Shown here: positions 26,385 through 34,372 of the stretch, piece by piece
Layout: the number at the start of each line of letters is the position of its first letter
How positions within the stretch are numbered: the stretch's first letter is position 1
Source of the DNA: Microbacterium album
GTDB lineage: Bacteria; Actinomycetota; Actinomycetes; Actinomycetales; Microbacteriaceae
Assembly: GCF_014643695.1 (NCBI RefSeq)
Contig: NZ_BMJY01000007.1
Coordinates: 62,001-126,000 of the forward strand
Direction: 5' to 3'
Length of the DNA stretch: 64,000 nt
Made by a program: the position numbers and the translations under genes
Notes under the pieces: generated by a model
Database searches by the model: none
The model's input: the letters and a program-made list of their open reading frames with translations, nothing else
What the model was told of the DNA's origin: nothing

Positions 26385-27106
26385 GCGAGATCCCCGTTCC
26401 GTGCGTCGAAGATACGCGTGGCCGTGGTGCCGGTTCCCGGCTCCGCGAGCGGGACCACGCGGAAGACGATCGACGTGCGACCGATCGTGATGGTCTGGCC
26501 GTCGCGCAGGGCGGACTGCTTGGTCGGGATCCCGTCGAGCTTGGAGCCGTTGGTCGAGCCCAGATCGCGCATCATGGCGCGCTCGCCGTCCCACAGCACC
26601 TCGACGTGCGCGCGGCTCGTGCCCGGGTCGGAGACCGTGATGTCGGCGTCGCTGCCGCGTCCGATCACCGTCCGCGCCTTGGACAGCGGGTGGCGCCGGC
26701 CCTCGACGTCGACGACCGCGCGCCATTCGATGCGGCCTTCCGCGGTGGACGAGTCGACCGCGACCGTTCCCGTCGTGACGCCGCTGTCCGCGCGCAGGGA
26801 GACCCGCACGGGGCCGGCGAAGCTGTACCCCTGATCCGTCGCATGCCGCTGCAGCATCTCGTGCAGCTCGTTGATGAGCGCGCCGCCCAGGGAGCGCATG
26901 CGCTCCTCGTCCGCCGGGCTCAGCCGTACGGTGAGGTTGCTGGGAACCAGGATGCGGTCGCGCGTGACGACCGCCGCCTTCGTGTCGAGCTCGCGACGGA
27001 GCGCGGAGGCGATCTCGACCGGCTGAATGCCGCTGCGGAAGGTCTTCGCGAACGCGCGGTTCACCGCGCGCTCGAGACCTTGCTCGAAGCTGTCCAGTAG
27101 TCCCAC
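26381..27106 (-). CDS. fhaA: FhaA-type protein (DUF3662 plus FHA domain)
   Basis: A 241-residue protein. The N-terminal DUF3662 domain (about 1-118: VGLLDSFEQGLERAVNRAFAK, QPVEIASALRRELDTKA) is followed by a C-terminal FHA domain (about 145-225: ARTVIGRGSDADITVSDPGT, SRAHVE, RDLGSTNGSKLDG). It binds phosphorylated PknB and the MurJ-like complex in mycobacteria. The GTG start has GAGGAG 4 nt upstream. First gene of the seven-gene operon running to pknB; a TACGAT hexamer about 31 nt upstream is a possible -10. Confidence 0.93.
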   Translation of the reverse strand: MGLLDSFEQGLERAVNRAFAKTFRSGIQPVEIASALRRELDTKAAVVTRDRILVPSNLTVRLSPADEERMRSLGGALINELHEMLQRHATDQGYSFAGPVRVSLRADSGVTTGTVAVDSSTAEGRIEWRAVVDVEGRRHPLSKARTVIGRGSDADITVSDPGTSRAHVEVLWDGERAMMRDLGSTNGSKLDGIPTKQSALRDGQTITIGRTSIVFRVVPLAEPGTGTTATRIFDARNGDLA

Positions 27107-27137
27107 GGGTCTCCTCAATCCGCCGGTCGGTAGGCAC

Positions 27138-27143
27138 ATCGTA
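27138..27143 (-). promoter_or_regulatory. Possible -10 element (TACGAT) of the fhaA-pknB operon
   Basis: TACGAT on the minus strand would place the transcription start about 25 nt before the fhaA GTG, leaving room for its GAGGAG ribosome-binding site. No clear -35 is seen. Confidence 0.3.
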
Positions 27144-27336
27144 GCCAGCATGCCTGTACGTGACGTTGCGCGCGAGTCGCCGCGGGGTCGATCCGGGAGC
27201 TCCGGCGGCTCGTGACGGCGGAGAAAAGTGGGCGGAGCGCCCGCCGGGGGCGCGCCCGACGCCGCGACCCGCCGTTTCGCGAGGCGGCGGAGCACGTGAT
27301 ATCCTCGGGAAGTTGAGTGCCGGTCGTCCGGCTCTC

Positions 27337-27420
27337 GCGCGAGTGGCGGAATAGGCAGACGCGCTGGCTTCAGGTGCCAGTGCCCGAAAGGGCGTGGGGG
27401 TTCAACTCCCCCCTCGCGCA
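27337..27420 (+). tRNA. tRNA-Leu (anticodon CAG)
   Basis: An 84-nt class II tRNA. The acceptor stem GCGCGAG pairs with CTCGCGC, discriminator A. The anticodon stem CTGGC/GCCAG encloses the loop TTCAGGT with anticodon CAG at 27371-27373. A long variable arm (TGCCCGAAAGGGCGT) is typical of tRNA-Leu, and the T arm GGGGGTTCAACTCCCCC is perfect. The 3' CCA is not encoded. TATCCT at 27300-27305 may be the -10. A strong hairpin follows immediately. Confidence 0.97.
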
Positions 27421-27426
27421 CATCAC

Positions 27427-27473
27427 GTGCTGAGGCGCGACATCGACACGTCGATGCCGCCCCTCAGCACTTT
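27427..27473 (+). terminator. Terminator after tRNA-Leu
   Basis: GTGCTGAGG (27427-27435) pairs perfectly with CCTCAGCAC (27462-27470), and a second inner dyad, CATCGAC with GTCGATG, extends the fold. TTT follows the stem. Confidence 0.75.
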
Positions 27474-27532
27474 CTCGTTCCCGACCCCGCGCGACAATAC
27501 GTCTGCGCGCCGAGAATGCGTGTAGCCCGTGC

Positions 27533-27578
27533 ATTGTCGGCGCGGGGACGGATTGTCGGCGGAGGGACGTCTTGTCGT
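27533..27578. repeat. Short 19-bp tandem repeat
   Basis: ATTGTCGGCGCGGGGACGG is followed directly by a copy with 16 of 19 bases identical, and a third partial copy begins CTTGTCGT at the same 19-bp pitch. It lies between the tRNA terminator and the end of the next convergent gene. No function is evident. Confidence 0.55.
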
Positions 27579-27590
27579 GCGGCGCCGCGG

Positions 27591-28079
27591 TCAGCGAGGG
27601 GGCAGGTCCCGCCAGCCCCCGCGTCGCGCGGTGCGCGCGAGCCGGTGGAGGATCGCCTCCGGATCGGCGAGCAGGGCGCGCGAGGGAGCGTGCGCCGCGA
27701 GGCGGTCGAGCAGGGCTTGCGCGGCGCCCACGCTGCCGATCCAGTAGCGCCCGACGTGGTGCCTGCTGACCGCGAGGCGGGTCGTCTCCGGCGAACCGGA
27801 GATCTCGAGTGCGCCGTCGTCCGGGTCCAGACCGGGATCGCCGAGCGTGACGGCGACCAGGACGCTCGACACGATCGCCGACACGAGCCCCGGGTAGCGG
27901 AAGCGCGTCGTAGGCAGGTCGAGACGTGTCGCGGCGATGTCGTCCCAGGGCAGCGAGCGCGTGGGCTGGTCCCCGTCGCGATGTACGAGAGAGCCCGGGA
28001 GCAGCAGCAGGTGACGGCGTCCCGGGTCTCCGATGACCAGGCCGTCCGGGATGTGGTGGAGCGGGCCGAAGCGCATCAT
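27591..28079 (-). CDS. Hypothetical protein
   Basis: A 162-residue protein, mostly soluble, with a moderately hydrophobic stretch YPGLVSAIVSSVLVAVTLG in the middle and a C-terminal half rich in Ala/Arg helices (AAQALLDRLAAHAPSRALLADP). The N-terminus MMRFGPLHHIPDGLVIGDPGRRHLLLLPG looks like a small PH-like or YcxB-like beta domain, but I cannot assign a family. Two adjacent ATGs could serve as start. It runs convergent to the tRNA. Confidence 0.5.
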   Translation of the reverse strand: MMRFGPLHHIPDGLVIGDPGRRHLLLLPGSLVHRDGDQPTRSLPWDDIAATRLDLPTTRFRYPGLVSAIVSSVLVAVTLGDPGLDPDDGALEISGSPETTRLAVSRHHVGRYWIGSVGAAQALLDRLAAHAPSRALLADPEAILHRLARTARRGGWRDLPPR

Positions 28080-28410
28080 GGTCGTTCCTGGGTGTCCTCG
28101 AGCGGGGGAGTGGGGCCGGCACGCGGAAATGGTCGGTCTGACAATCTGTCCGCCTAATGGGGGACACGAAGGCCGATCGTCCGCTACGCTGGAAGCGACG
28201 TCCCTCGGTCGTCCAGCCCTCATCGTTTCCCCCCAATGATGAGGGCTGCTCCCTTTCTGGTGGCGCTCACCCGGGCTGCGCGGCGTGTCGTGCGGCGCGT
28301 CGCGTGACGTCACACGGAAAATTCGCCCTGTCGCTTTACAGCCGACTCCGTTAGCGTGGGAGTGTCGGCGCGATGTTCGCGCCGGTTTCATCACGATAGA
28401 TCGGCAGTAA
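28080..28410. other. 331-bp non-coding region upstream of csp with two hairpins
   Basis: This gap between the divergent hypothetical gene and the cold-shock gene holds a perfect 9-bp hairpin, GCCCTCATC (28216-28224) with GATGAGGGC (28238-28246), and a 7-bp hairpin, CGGCGCG-ATGTT-CGCGCCG (28366-28384), some 26 nt before the csp start. TAGCGT at 28352-28357 is a possible -10 for csp. The first hairpin could end an upstream short transcript or belong to a long cold-shock leader. Confidence 0.4.
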
Positions 28411-28617
28411 ATGAGCACGCAGGGCACCGTCAAGTGGTTCAACTCGGAGAAGGGCTTCGGCTTCATCTCTCCCGACGAGGGCGGCTCTGACGTCTTCGCG
28501 CACTACACCGCAATCGAGGCTTCCGGATACCGCTCGCTGGAGGAGAACCAGCGCGTCGAGTTCGAGATCGCCCAGGGCCCCAAGGGCCTGCAGGCGGAGA
28601 ACATCCGCCCCATCTGA
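28411..28617 (+). CDS. Cold-shock protein, CspA family
   Basis: A 68-residue OB-fold protein with [19 protein letters not shown] (RNP1, KGFGF), DVFAHYTAI (RNP2) and [18 protein letters not shown]. It binds single-stranded nucleic acid and melts RNA structure at low temperature. A structured leader precedes it, as is common for csp genes. Confidence 0.96.
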   Translation: MSTQGTVKWFNSEKGFGFISPDEGGSDVFAHYTAIEASGYRSLEENQRVEFEIAQGPKGLQAENIRPI

Positions 28618-28799
28618 TCGGCTTCGCCGGTCAGACCGCATCGAGCGGTCGACCCCACCGCGCGGCGGGCTCCGGGTCATTCACGCGTCAGCGTGACACC
28701 GGGAGCACTCGCGTGCCGGGTCATCCGAGAAGGGTCCGTGCGACATGGTCGCCGGGCCCTTCATCGTTTCCGACGGCGAGCGCGGCTACTCCGTGCGCC

Positions 28800-30062
28800 C
28801 TACTCGTTGAGGCGGTGGTAGTCGGCGAGCGCCTTCGCGTCCTCCGCGTGGCGGATCGCGCGGCGCGCGGCGTCAAGCGCCTCCACCGGATCATGCGCGT
28901 GGCGCGCGGCGGCGAGCTCGCTGCGGGCGGCGTCGAGCCGCACGCGCGCCTCGAGACCCGCTGAGCGCGGGGGCAGTGCCGCCTCGGCGCGGCTGATCGC
29001 GCTGCGCGCCGCCGCGAGCGTGCCCGGCAGGGCGCTGCGCGCCCCGCGGTGCCGTTGCTGGGCCGTCTGCGCCTCCGCGACGGCCATGTCGAGCCGGTCG
29101 CGGATGCGGGCGATCGCTTCGTTCGCCGAGACGGGCCGGCGTCCCGCCGTCGGCTCGACGCGCGCCAGCTCCTCGCGGGCCCAGCGGATCTCGCGCCCGA
29201 CCCGCTCGGCGTCGTCGGGGGGCAGCGCGGCCTGGATGCCGCTCGCGGCCCGGATGGCGGAATGCGCGGCCGCGATCTCGTCGGCGACGGCGAGTCCCGC
29301 CTGGGTCACGAGCCGGTGAGCCTCCTCGAGGGCGCGCGCCTGCGCGTCCGCTCGTCGCAGCGCCCGCTCAGCGGAGGCGAGGTCCTCGAGCGCGGAGCGC
29401 GACGGATCCGCCACCGCGTCGCGGGCCGCGGCCAGGCGCGCCTCGCACTCCTCGAACGCGGCGCTCGCGGCCGCGGCGGAGTCGGCGGCGGCCGTCCACT
29501 CCTCGGGATCCGCGCGGGCCTCCAGCTCCCGCAGCAGGGCGTCCGGCTCGCCGACGCGCGCTCTCACTTCGGCGAGCCGCCGTTCGGCGGCCGTCACCTG
29601 GTCGGCCGCCGACACGTGTGTGGCGATCCACTCGGCATGCTCCCGTCGGGCCCACTCGACGGCCTCCAGCGCGCGCTCGATCCGGCGCCCGAGCTGTCGC
29701 GCCGCCTGCTCGGCGTCGCGCGGCAGGACGTCGTCCGCGTTCGCGGCCCGGTACACCGTGAAGGCCTCGTCGCGCGTGTGCTGCGCCGTCATGCGCGCGC
29801 GCCGCAGCGACGGGGGCGCGTCTCCGCCGTAGAGCGCGCCGGACAGTCCCACCTCGAGGTCGAGCTCTTCGACGGCGTCGTCCAGTCGTACGAGCGAGGC
29901 GCCGGCCTCGGCGAGGGCGGCCGCCGCACGCTCCCGCGCCCGGCGGCCGCGACGCGCTCGGCGCACGAGCACGACGATCGCCACGACGATGAGCGCCGTC
30001 GACCCGAACACGACGAGGGCAGGCACGATCCAGGCGAGCGGATCGAAGGGGAGCGGAGGCAT
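28800..30062 (-). CDS. Membrane-anchored coiled-coil protein, function unknown
   Basis: A 420-residue protein with a single N-terminal transmembrane helix (about 9-33, WIVPALVVFGSTALIVVAIVVLV), a basic stop-transfer stretch (RRARRGRRARERA), and then almost continuous Ala/Arg/Glu-rich helix with predicted coiled coils. It resembles the cytoplasmic helical region found in actinobacterial TPM-domain proteins, but the TPM domain itself is absent. AGGAGG lies 5 nt before the ATG. Ten bases separate it from the HAD gene upstream, so they are probably co-transcribed. Confidence 0.65.
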   Translation of the reverse strand: MPPLPFDPLAWIVPALVVFGSTALIVVAIVVLVRRARRGRRARERAAAALAEAGASLVRLDDAVEELDLEVGLSGALYGGDAPPSLRRARMTAQHTRDEAFTVYRAANADDVLPRDAEQAARQLGRRIERALEAVEWARREHAEWIATHVSAADQVTAAERRLAEVRARVGEPDALLRELEARADPEEWTAAADSAAAASAAFEECEARLAAARDAVADPSRSALEDLASAERALRRADAQARALEEAHRLVTQAGLAVADEIAAAHSAIRAASGIQAALPPDDAERVGREIRWAREELARVEPTAGRRPVSANEAIARIRDRLDMAVAEAQTAQQRHRGARSALPGTLAAARSAISRAEAALPPRSAGLEARVRLDAARSELAAARHAHDPVEALDAARRAIRHAEDAKALADYHRLNE

Positions 30063-30072
30063 GCGCACCTCC

Positions 30073-30744
30073 TCAACCGTCCGTCAGTAGCAGGTCGCGC
30101 AGCTGTCCCACGTCGTCGACGACGGCCTGGGCGCCCTCCTCCTCGCCGGGCGCGCCGAAGCCCCAGCGCACGAACACGACCGGAACGTCGTACGCAGCGG
30201 CTCCGTCCACGTCGTGGTGCCGGTCGCCGACGAGCACGGGGCGCGACGTGTCGACGCCTGCCGCCGTGAGGCCCTCCAGCGCGCGGCCGAGCACGTCCGC
30301 CTTCGTGTCGAGCACATCCGCCTCCGGCCGTGCGCCGAGGATCGCGGTGAACGCGGATGCCAGGCCGTAGTGCTCGAGGATGCCGCGCACCTGGTTCTGG
30401 GGTTTGGTGCTGGCCGTCGCCTGGGCGACGCCCGCCGCCTGCAGATCGCGGATGAGGTCGGCGACGCCCGGATAGAGCGACACCGACGCCGCGTAGCCGT
30501 CGCGGGCCGCCAGCGCACGGTACTCCGCCACGGCCCGCACCGCCTCGTCGGGGGCGAGCAGTGCCCGCTTCTGGAACGACTCCAGCAGGGGCGGTCCGAT
30601 CCAGTGCATCAGCTCGTCGGGGGACGGTGGCGTGCGGCCGAGCACCGAGAGCACCTCCGTGATGCGGGGCAGGATCCCGGCGGACGCGTCGGCGATCGTG
30701 CCGTCCACGTCCCAGAGGATGCACGACCAGGGCGAACGCGTCAT
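30073..30744 (-). CDS. HAD-superfamily hydrolase, phosphoglycolate-phosphatase-like
   Basis: A 223-residue HAD phosphatase. Motif I is D12-V-D14-G-T with a C1 cap domain of the Gph type; ATASTKPQNQVRGILEHYGL gives motif II/III Thr and Lys, and PVLVGDRHHDVDGAAA is motif IV. The substrate may be phosphoglycolate or another small phosphoester. A TAAGCT hexamer lies 7 nt before the ATG with no Shine-Dalgarno. Confidence 0.85.
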   Translation of the reverse strand: MTRSPWSCILWDVDGTIADASAGILPRITEVLSVLGRTPPSPDELMHWIGPPLLESFQKRALLAPDEAVRAVAEYRALAARDGYAASVSLYPGVADLIRDLQAAGVAQATASTKPQNQVRGILEHYGLASAFTAILGARPEADVLDTKADVLGRALEGLTAAGVDTSRPVLVGDRHHDVDGAAAYDVPVVFVRWGFGAPGEEEGAQAVVDDVGQLRDLLLTDG

Positions 30745-30751
30745 ACCGTCG

Positions 30752-30757
30752 AGCTTA
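30752..30757 (-). promoter_or_regulatory. -10 element (TAAGCT) of the HAD gene, probably leaderless
   Basis: Read on the minus strand the hexamer ends 7 nt before the ATG. Confidence 0.45.
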
Positions 30758-30778
30758 ACCAGCGCGTGCGCCGGCCCG

Positions 30779-31474
30779 TCAGAACAGGCGGGGAGCGCCC
30801 GACTCGATGCCCTTCATCTCGTCGTAGTCGAGTGTGAGGCAGCGGATGCCCCGATCCTGCGCGAGCACGCGGGCCTGCGGCTTGATCTCCTGCGCCGCGA
30901 ACACGCCCTGGATGCCCGTGAGCAGCGGATCGCGTCCGAGCAGCTCCAGGTAGCGCGTGAGCTGCTCGACGCCGTCGATGTCGCCCCGTCGCTTCACCTC
31001 GACGGCGATCGCGATGCCGTCCGCGTCGCGCACGAGCAGGTCGACGGGACCGATCGCGGTCGGATACTCGCGGCGCACGAGCGTCGCCCCCTCCGCGATC
31101 AGGTCCACCTGCTCCGCGAGCAGGCGCTGCAGGTCGGCCTCCACGCCGTCCTTGATCAGCCCCGGGTCGACGCCTAGGTCGTGCGTGGAGTCGTGCAGCA
31201 TCTCGTAGATGTGCACCGTAAGGGCGTCGCCGCTCTTCTGGTGAGTCACCTTCCACAGCTCGACGACGCCGGCGTCCGCGAGCTCCTCCGAGGGCGCGAC
31301 GACGTCGAGACGGCAGGGCGGGCTCATCCAGTTCAGTGGTTTGTACGAGCCGCCGTCCGAGTGCACGAGGAGACTGCCGTCCCCCTTGTGGACGAGCAGC
31401 CGCGTGGCGAGGGGCAGGTGGGCGTTGAGGCGGCCGGTGTAGTCCACGGAGCAGCGGGCGATGACGAGACGCAC
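30779..31474 (-). CDS. nucS: Mismatch-specific endonuclease NucS
   Basis: A 231-residue protein matching NucS/EndoMS throughout ([60 protein letters not shown]). The nuclease core has Asp145, Glu159 and Lys161 ([17 protein letters not shown]). NucS provides mutation avoidance in Actinobacteria that lack MutS/MutL, acting with the beta clamp; the C-terminal residues [13 protein letters not shown] include a typical clamp-binding tail. GTG start with a TAGGCT hexamer 6 nt before. Confidence 0.96.
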   Translation of the reverse strand: MRLVIARCSVDYTGRLNAHLPLATRLLVHKGDGSLLVHSDGGSYKPLNWMSPPCRLDVVAPSEELADAGVVELWKVTHQKSGDALTVHIYEMLHDSTHDLGVDPGLIKDGVEADLQRLLAEQVDLIAEGATLVRREYPTAIGPVDLLVRDADGIAIAVEVKRRGDIDGVEQLTRYLELLGRDPLLTGIQGVFAAQEIKPQARVLAQDRGIRCLTLDYDEMKGIESGAPRLF

Positions 31475-31480
31475 CGGACG

Positions 31481-31486
31481 AGCCTA
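31481..31486 (-). promoter_or_regulatory. -10 element (TAGGCT) of nucS, probably leaderless
   Basis: The hexamer ends 6 nt before the nucS GTG on the minus strand. Confidence 0.5.
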
Positions 31487-31509
31487 ACCGCAGCGGGCCG
31501 GCGCGGCGA

Positions 31510-31611
31510 TCAGTCGTCGTCGCGCCGACGCCACAGCTGGACGAGCATCGTGACGAGGGTGCCGGCCACGACGAGGATCGTCACGGCGAACAACAGGTCC
31601 CGCTCGCTCAT
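31510..31611 (-). CDS. 33-residue single-helix membrane peptide
   Basis: A very small gene whose ATG overlaps the stop of the HAD-IIA gene (ATGA), with GAGGAGG upstream inside that gene. The product is one membrane helix (LLFAVTILVVAGTLVTMLVQLW) with a charged C-terminus (RRRDDD). The overlap and strong ribosome-binding site support it. Function unknown. Confidence 0.55.
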   Translation of the reverse strand: MSERDLLFAVTILVVAGTLVTMLVQLWRRRDDD

Positions 31612-32426
31612 GCCGTCGCCTCCTCGTGGCCCTCGCGCTCGGACGCGTCGGCGGGCGTCAGCAGGTCGGCGACCGAGCGGAGCACCTCGTTCGGGCGGAA
31701 CGGGTACCGTTCGATCTCCGCCTGATCGCTGATGCCCGTCATCACGAGCACGGTGTGCAGGCCGGCCTCGATCCCCGCGACGATGTCGGTGTCCATCCGG
31801 TCGCCGATCATGCCCGTGTTCTCGGAGTGCGCGCCGATCCGGTTCAGGGCGGAGCGGAACATCATCGGGTTCGGTTTCCCGACGACATAGGGATCGCGGC
31901 CGGTGGCCTTCGTGATGAGCGCCGCGATGGCGCCGGTCGCGGGGAGCGGGCCCTCGGCGCTGGGGCCGGTGGCGTCCGGGTTGGTGACGATGAAGCGCGC
32001 GCCGCGCCCGATGAGGCGGATCGCCTTCGTGATCGCCTCGAAGGAGTAGTTGCGCGTCTCGCCGACGACGACGTAGTCGGGGTCGCTCTCGGTCATGATG
32101 AACCCGGCCTCGTGCATCGCGGTGAGGATGCCGGCCTCGCCGATGACGAACGCGCTTCCCCCGGGCGCCTGCGACCGGAGGAAGTCCGCGGTCGCGAGGG
32201 CGCTTGTCCAGATCCGGTCCTCCGGCACGTCGATGCCCGACGCCCGCAACCGGGCGCTGAGATCGCGGGGCGTGAAGATCGAGTTGTTCGTGAGGACCAG
32301 GAAGGGCGTGTCCTCGTCGCGCCACTTGGCCAGGAGCTCACGCGCGCCAGGGATGGGCACGTTTTCGTGCACGAGCACGCCGTCCATGTCGGTGAGCCAG
32401 CACTCGATCTCGTCGCGTCGCGCCAT
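31608..32426 (-). CDS. HAD-IIA family phosphatase (NagD-like)
   Basis: A 272-residue HAD phosphatase of subclass IIA: D13-M-D15-G-V-L motif I, FLVLTNNS motif II, VVGKPNPMMF motif III and MIGDRMDTDIVAGIEAG motif IV, with a C2 cap between II and III. Relatives dephosphorylate nucleotides or sugar phosphates; substrate is unknown. TACGCT lies 6 nt before the ATG. It is translationally coupled to the 33-residue membrane peptide. Confidence 0.88.
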   Translation of the reverse strand: MARRDEIECWLTDMDGVLVHENVPIPGARELLAKWRDEDTPFLVLTNNSIFTPRDLSARLRASGIDVPEDRIWTSALATADFLRSQAPGGSAFVIGEAGILTAMHEAGFIMTESDPDYVVVGETRNYSFEAITKAIRLIGRGARFIVTNPDATGPSAEGPLPATGAIAALITKATGRDPYVVGKPNPMMFRSALNRIGAHSENTGMIGDRMDTDIVAGIEAGLHTVLVMTGISDQAEIERYPFRPNEVLRSVADLLTPADASEREGHEEATA

Positions 32427-32432
32427 GCCTCC

Positions 32433-32438
32433 AGCGTA
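32433..32438 (-). promoter_or_regulatory. -10 element (TACGCT) of the HAD-IIA gene
   Basis: The hexamer ends 6 nt before the ATG; the same interval also reads GGAGGC, so leaderless and leadered starts are both possible. Confidence 0.4.
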
Positions 32439-32590
32439 GGGTCGAGGCCGCCGCCGGCGACAGTTCCGATGCCGCCTGGTGCAGACCGTCGCCGTCCCGA
32501 GCACATCCGGCCGGGAACCCCGCCGTAACACTCTGTGAACGCGTCGGGACTCCTGCGCTGTGTCGGGTGAGATGGGCGGTGCCGGGGGGA

Positions 32591-32596
32591 TATCGT
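32591..32596 (+). promoter_or_regulatory. -10 element (TATCGT) of the SDR gene
   Basis: The hexamer ends 7 nt before the GTG start. Confidence 0.4.
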
Positions 32597-32603
32597 TCGG
32601 ACT

Positions 32604-33608
32604 GTGACCGAGCGCGCGCCCGCCAGCGACCGACCAGGAGCCGCATGGGACCCGGCGCGCCTTCCCGATCTGTCGGGACGGATGTACCTGATCACCGGCG
32701 CCAACGCGGGGCTCGGCTACTTCGCGAGCGAGCAACTGGCACGGGCGGGCGCTCACGTCGTGCTGAGCGGCCGGAACCCCAATCGCCTCGCCGCCGCCCA
32801 CGACGCGATCGAGGCGCGCGTGCCGGGCGCCTCGGTCGAGACGCTCCTGCTGGATGTCAGCAACCCGGGCTCAGTGCGCGCGGCCGCCGCGTCGGTGCGG
32901 GGAGGCCTGTTCTCGCGCGCGCGACTGGACGGCGTGCTGCTCAACGCCGGCATCGTCCACACGCCTCGGCGGCGGCAGCTCACGCGCGACGGGCGCGAGC
33001 TCGTGTTCGCCACGAACGCGCTGGGCCACTTCGTGCTCGCCGCGGAGCTGCTCACCACGCTCGCGAAGTCCTCGTCGCGCAACCGCAGCGCCCGCATGGT
33101 CTGGCTCGGCAGCGTGTCGACCCACCTGCGCACGCCGGATCCGACGGACATCCAGCTCGAGGGCCGGTACGACGCGTGGCGGGCGTACGTGCAGTCGAAG
33201 GTCGTCGTGCACGCGCTCGGGATCGAGGCCGACGCCCGGTTGCGGGACGCCGACGTGCCCGTGCAGAGCGTCGTGGCGCACCCGGGCTACTCGATCGGCG
33301 GGCGCACGCCGCGCGTGCAGGGTGTGAACGAGCCGAGCCGGTGGAAGCGCATCCGCGACGGCTTCCAGTCCCCGTGGTCCCAGAGCAAGGAGCGCGGGGC
33401 CGCGTCGCTCGTCCGCGCACTCGTCGACCCCGCGGTTCGCGGCGGAGAGTACTGGGGCCCGCGCTTCCTGACCCATGGCCTGCCCGTGCGGCAACGCCCC
33501 TCGCGTGTGGCGGCGGACCCCGATGTGCGGCGACGGGTCTGGGAGGAGTGCGAGCGGCTCGCCGGGATCGAGTGGCCCTTCGCGCGCGCGGCCCGGGCCG
33601 CGCGCTGA
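32604..33608 (+). CDS. Short-chain dehydrogenase/reductase
   Basis: A 334-residue SDR with the cofactor motif TGANAGLG (31-38), the NAG motif (LLNAGIVH), catalytic Ser in VWLGSVSTH and the Y-V-Q-S-K active site. The segment SGRN after the second strand favours NADP(H). It is longer than classical SDRs (about 250) by N- and C-terminal additions and resembles retinol/protochlorophyllide-dehydrogenase-like members. Substrate unknown. Confidence 0.88.
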   Translation: MTERAPASDRPGAAWDPARLPDLSGRMYLITGANAGLGYFASEQLARAGAHVVLSGRNPNRLAAAHDAIEARVPGASVETLLLDVSNPGSVRAAAASVRGGLFSRARLDGVLLNAGIVHTPRRRQLTRDGRELVFATNALGHFVLAAELLTTLAKSSSRNRSARMVWLGSVSTHLRTPDPTDIQLEGRYDAWRAYVQSKVVVHALGIEADARLRDADVPVQSVVAHPGYSIGGRTPRVQGVNEPSRWKRIRDGFQSPWSQSKERGAASLVRALVDPAVRGGEYWGPRFLTHGLPVRQRPSRVAADPDVRRRVWEECERLAGIEWPFARAARAAR

Positions 33609-33661
33609 TCCGGGCGGGTCGCACGTGGCGCTCCGCCGGGCAGTCGTGCCCGCGCAGGCCC

Positions 33662-34372
33662 CTACCCGCCGACGAGCCCGTTCTCGTAGGCGAGGATGAC
33701 GAGCTGCACGCGGTCGCGGGCCTCGAGCTTCTGCAGCAGCCGGCCGATGTGCGTCTTGACCGTGGACGGCGAGAGGAAGAACCTCTCGGCGAGCTCCTCG
33801 TTCGTGAGCCCCTGCGCGATCGCGAGGAAGATCTCGTGCTCGCGCGGGGTGAGCGAGCCGATCCGGGGGTCGGGCGGCGGAGCCGCGCCCGGCGGTCGGG
33901 CGCTTCCGGGACGGGCGAACTGCTCGATCACGCGTCGCGTGACGCTCGGGGCGAGCACCGCGTCCCCCGCGTGCACCGAGCGGATGGCCGCGAGCAGGTC
34001 GGCGGGCAGGGCGTCCTTGAGGAGGAACCCGCTGGCCCCCGCGCGCAGCGCCGCGAAGGCGTACTCGTCGAGGTCGAACGTCGTGAGCATCAGGATCCGC
34101 GGCAACGGGCCTGCCGCCGCGATCCGCTCCGTCGCGGCGATGCCGTCCACGCCCGGCATCCGCACGTCCATGAGCATGACGTCCGCTCCGGCCGATTCCG
34201 CGATGGCCACGGCCTCGGCTCCGTCGCCGGCCTCGGCCACCACGTCGATGTCGGGCTGCACCTCGAGCACCATGCGCAAACCCATCCGCACGAGTGCCTG
34301 ATCGTCGGCGATCGCGACCCGGATGGGCGCGTGTGCGCCTGACCGGCTCGCGTCCTGCGGATTCGCGTTCAC
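33662..34372 (-). CDS. NarL/FixJ-type response regulator
   Basis: A 236-residue regulator. Receiver domain with acidic pair IADDQ, phospho-acceptor Asp69 (VMLMDVRMPG), Thr in LMLTTFD and Lys in FLLKD; LuxR-type HTH at about 170-230 (LTPREHEIFLAIAQGLTNEE, STVKTHIGRLLQKL). The GTG start overlaps the kinase stop by 4 nt and has GGAGG upstream. It is the cognate regulator of the adjacent histidine kinase and may control the ABC exporter next to it. Confidence 0.92.
   Translation of the reverse strand: MNANPQDASRSGAHAPIRVAIADDQALVRMGLRMVLEVQPDIDVVAEAGDGAEAVAIAESAGADVMLMDVRMPGVDGIAATERIAAAGPLPRILMLTTFDLDEYAFAALRAGASGFLLKDALPADLLAAIRSVHAGDAVLAPSVTRRVIEQFARPGSARPPGAAPPPDPRIGSLTPREHEIFLAIAQGLTNEELAERFFLSPSTVKTHIGRLLQKLEARDRVQLVILAYENGLVGG

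Noticed and set aside
27337..27590. Integration site (att) at the tRNA-Leu 3' end
   Set aside because: No repeat of the tRNA 3' end, integrase or phage gene was seen in the window.
28745..28813. 22-codon frame after the csp gene
   Set aside because: No ribosome-binding site, no membrane or family feature, and it runs into the end of the next gene.
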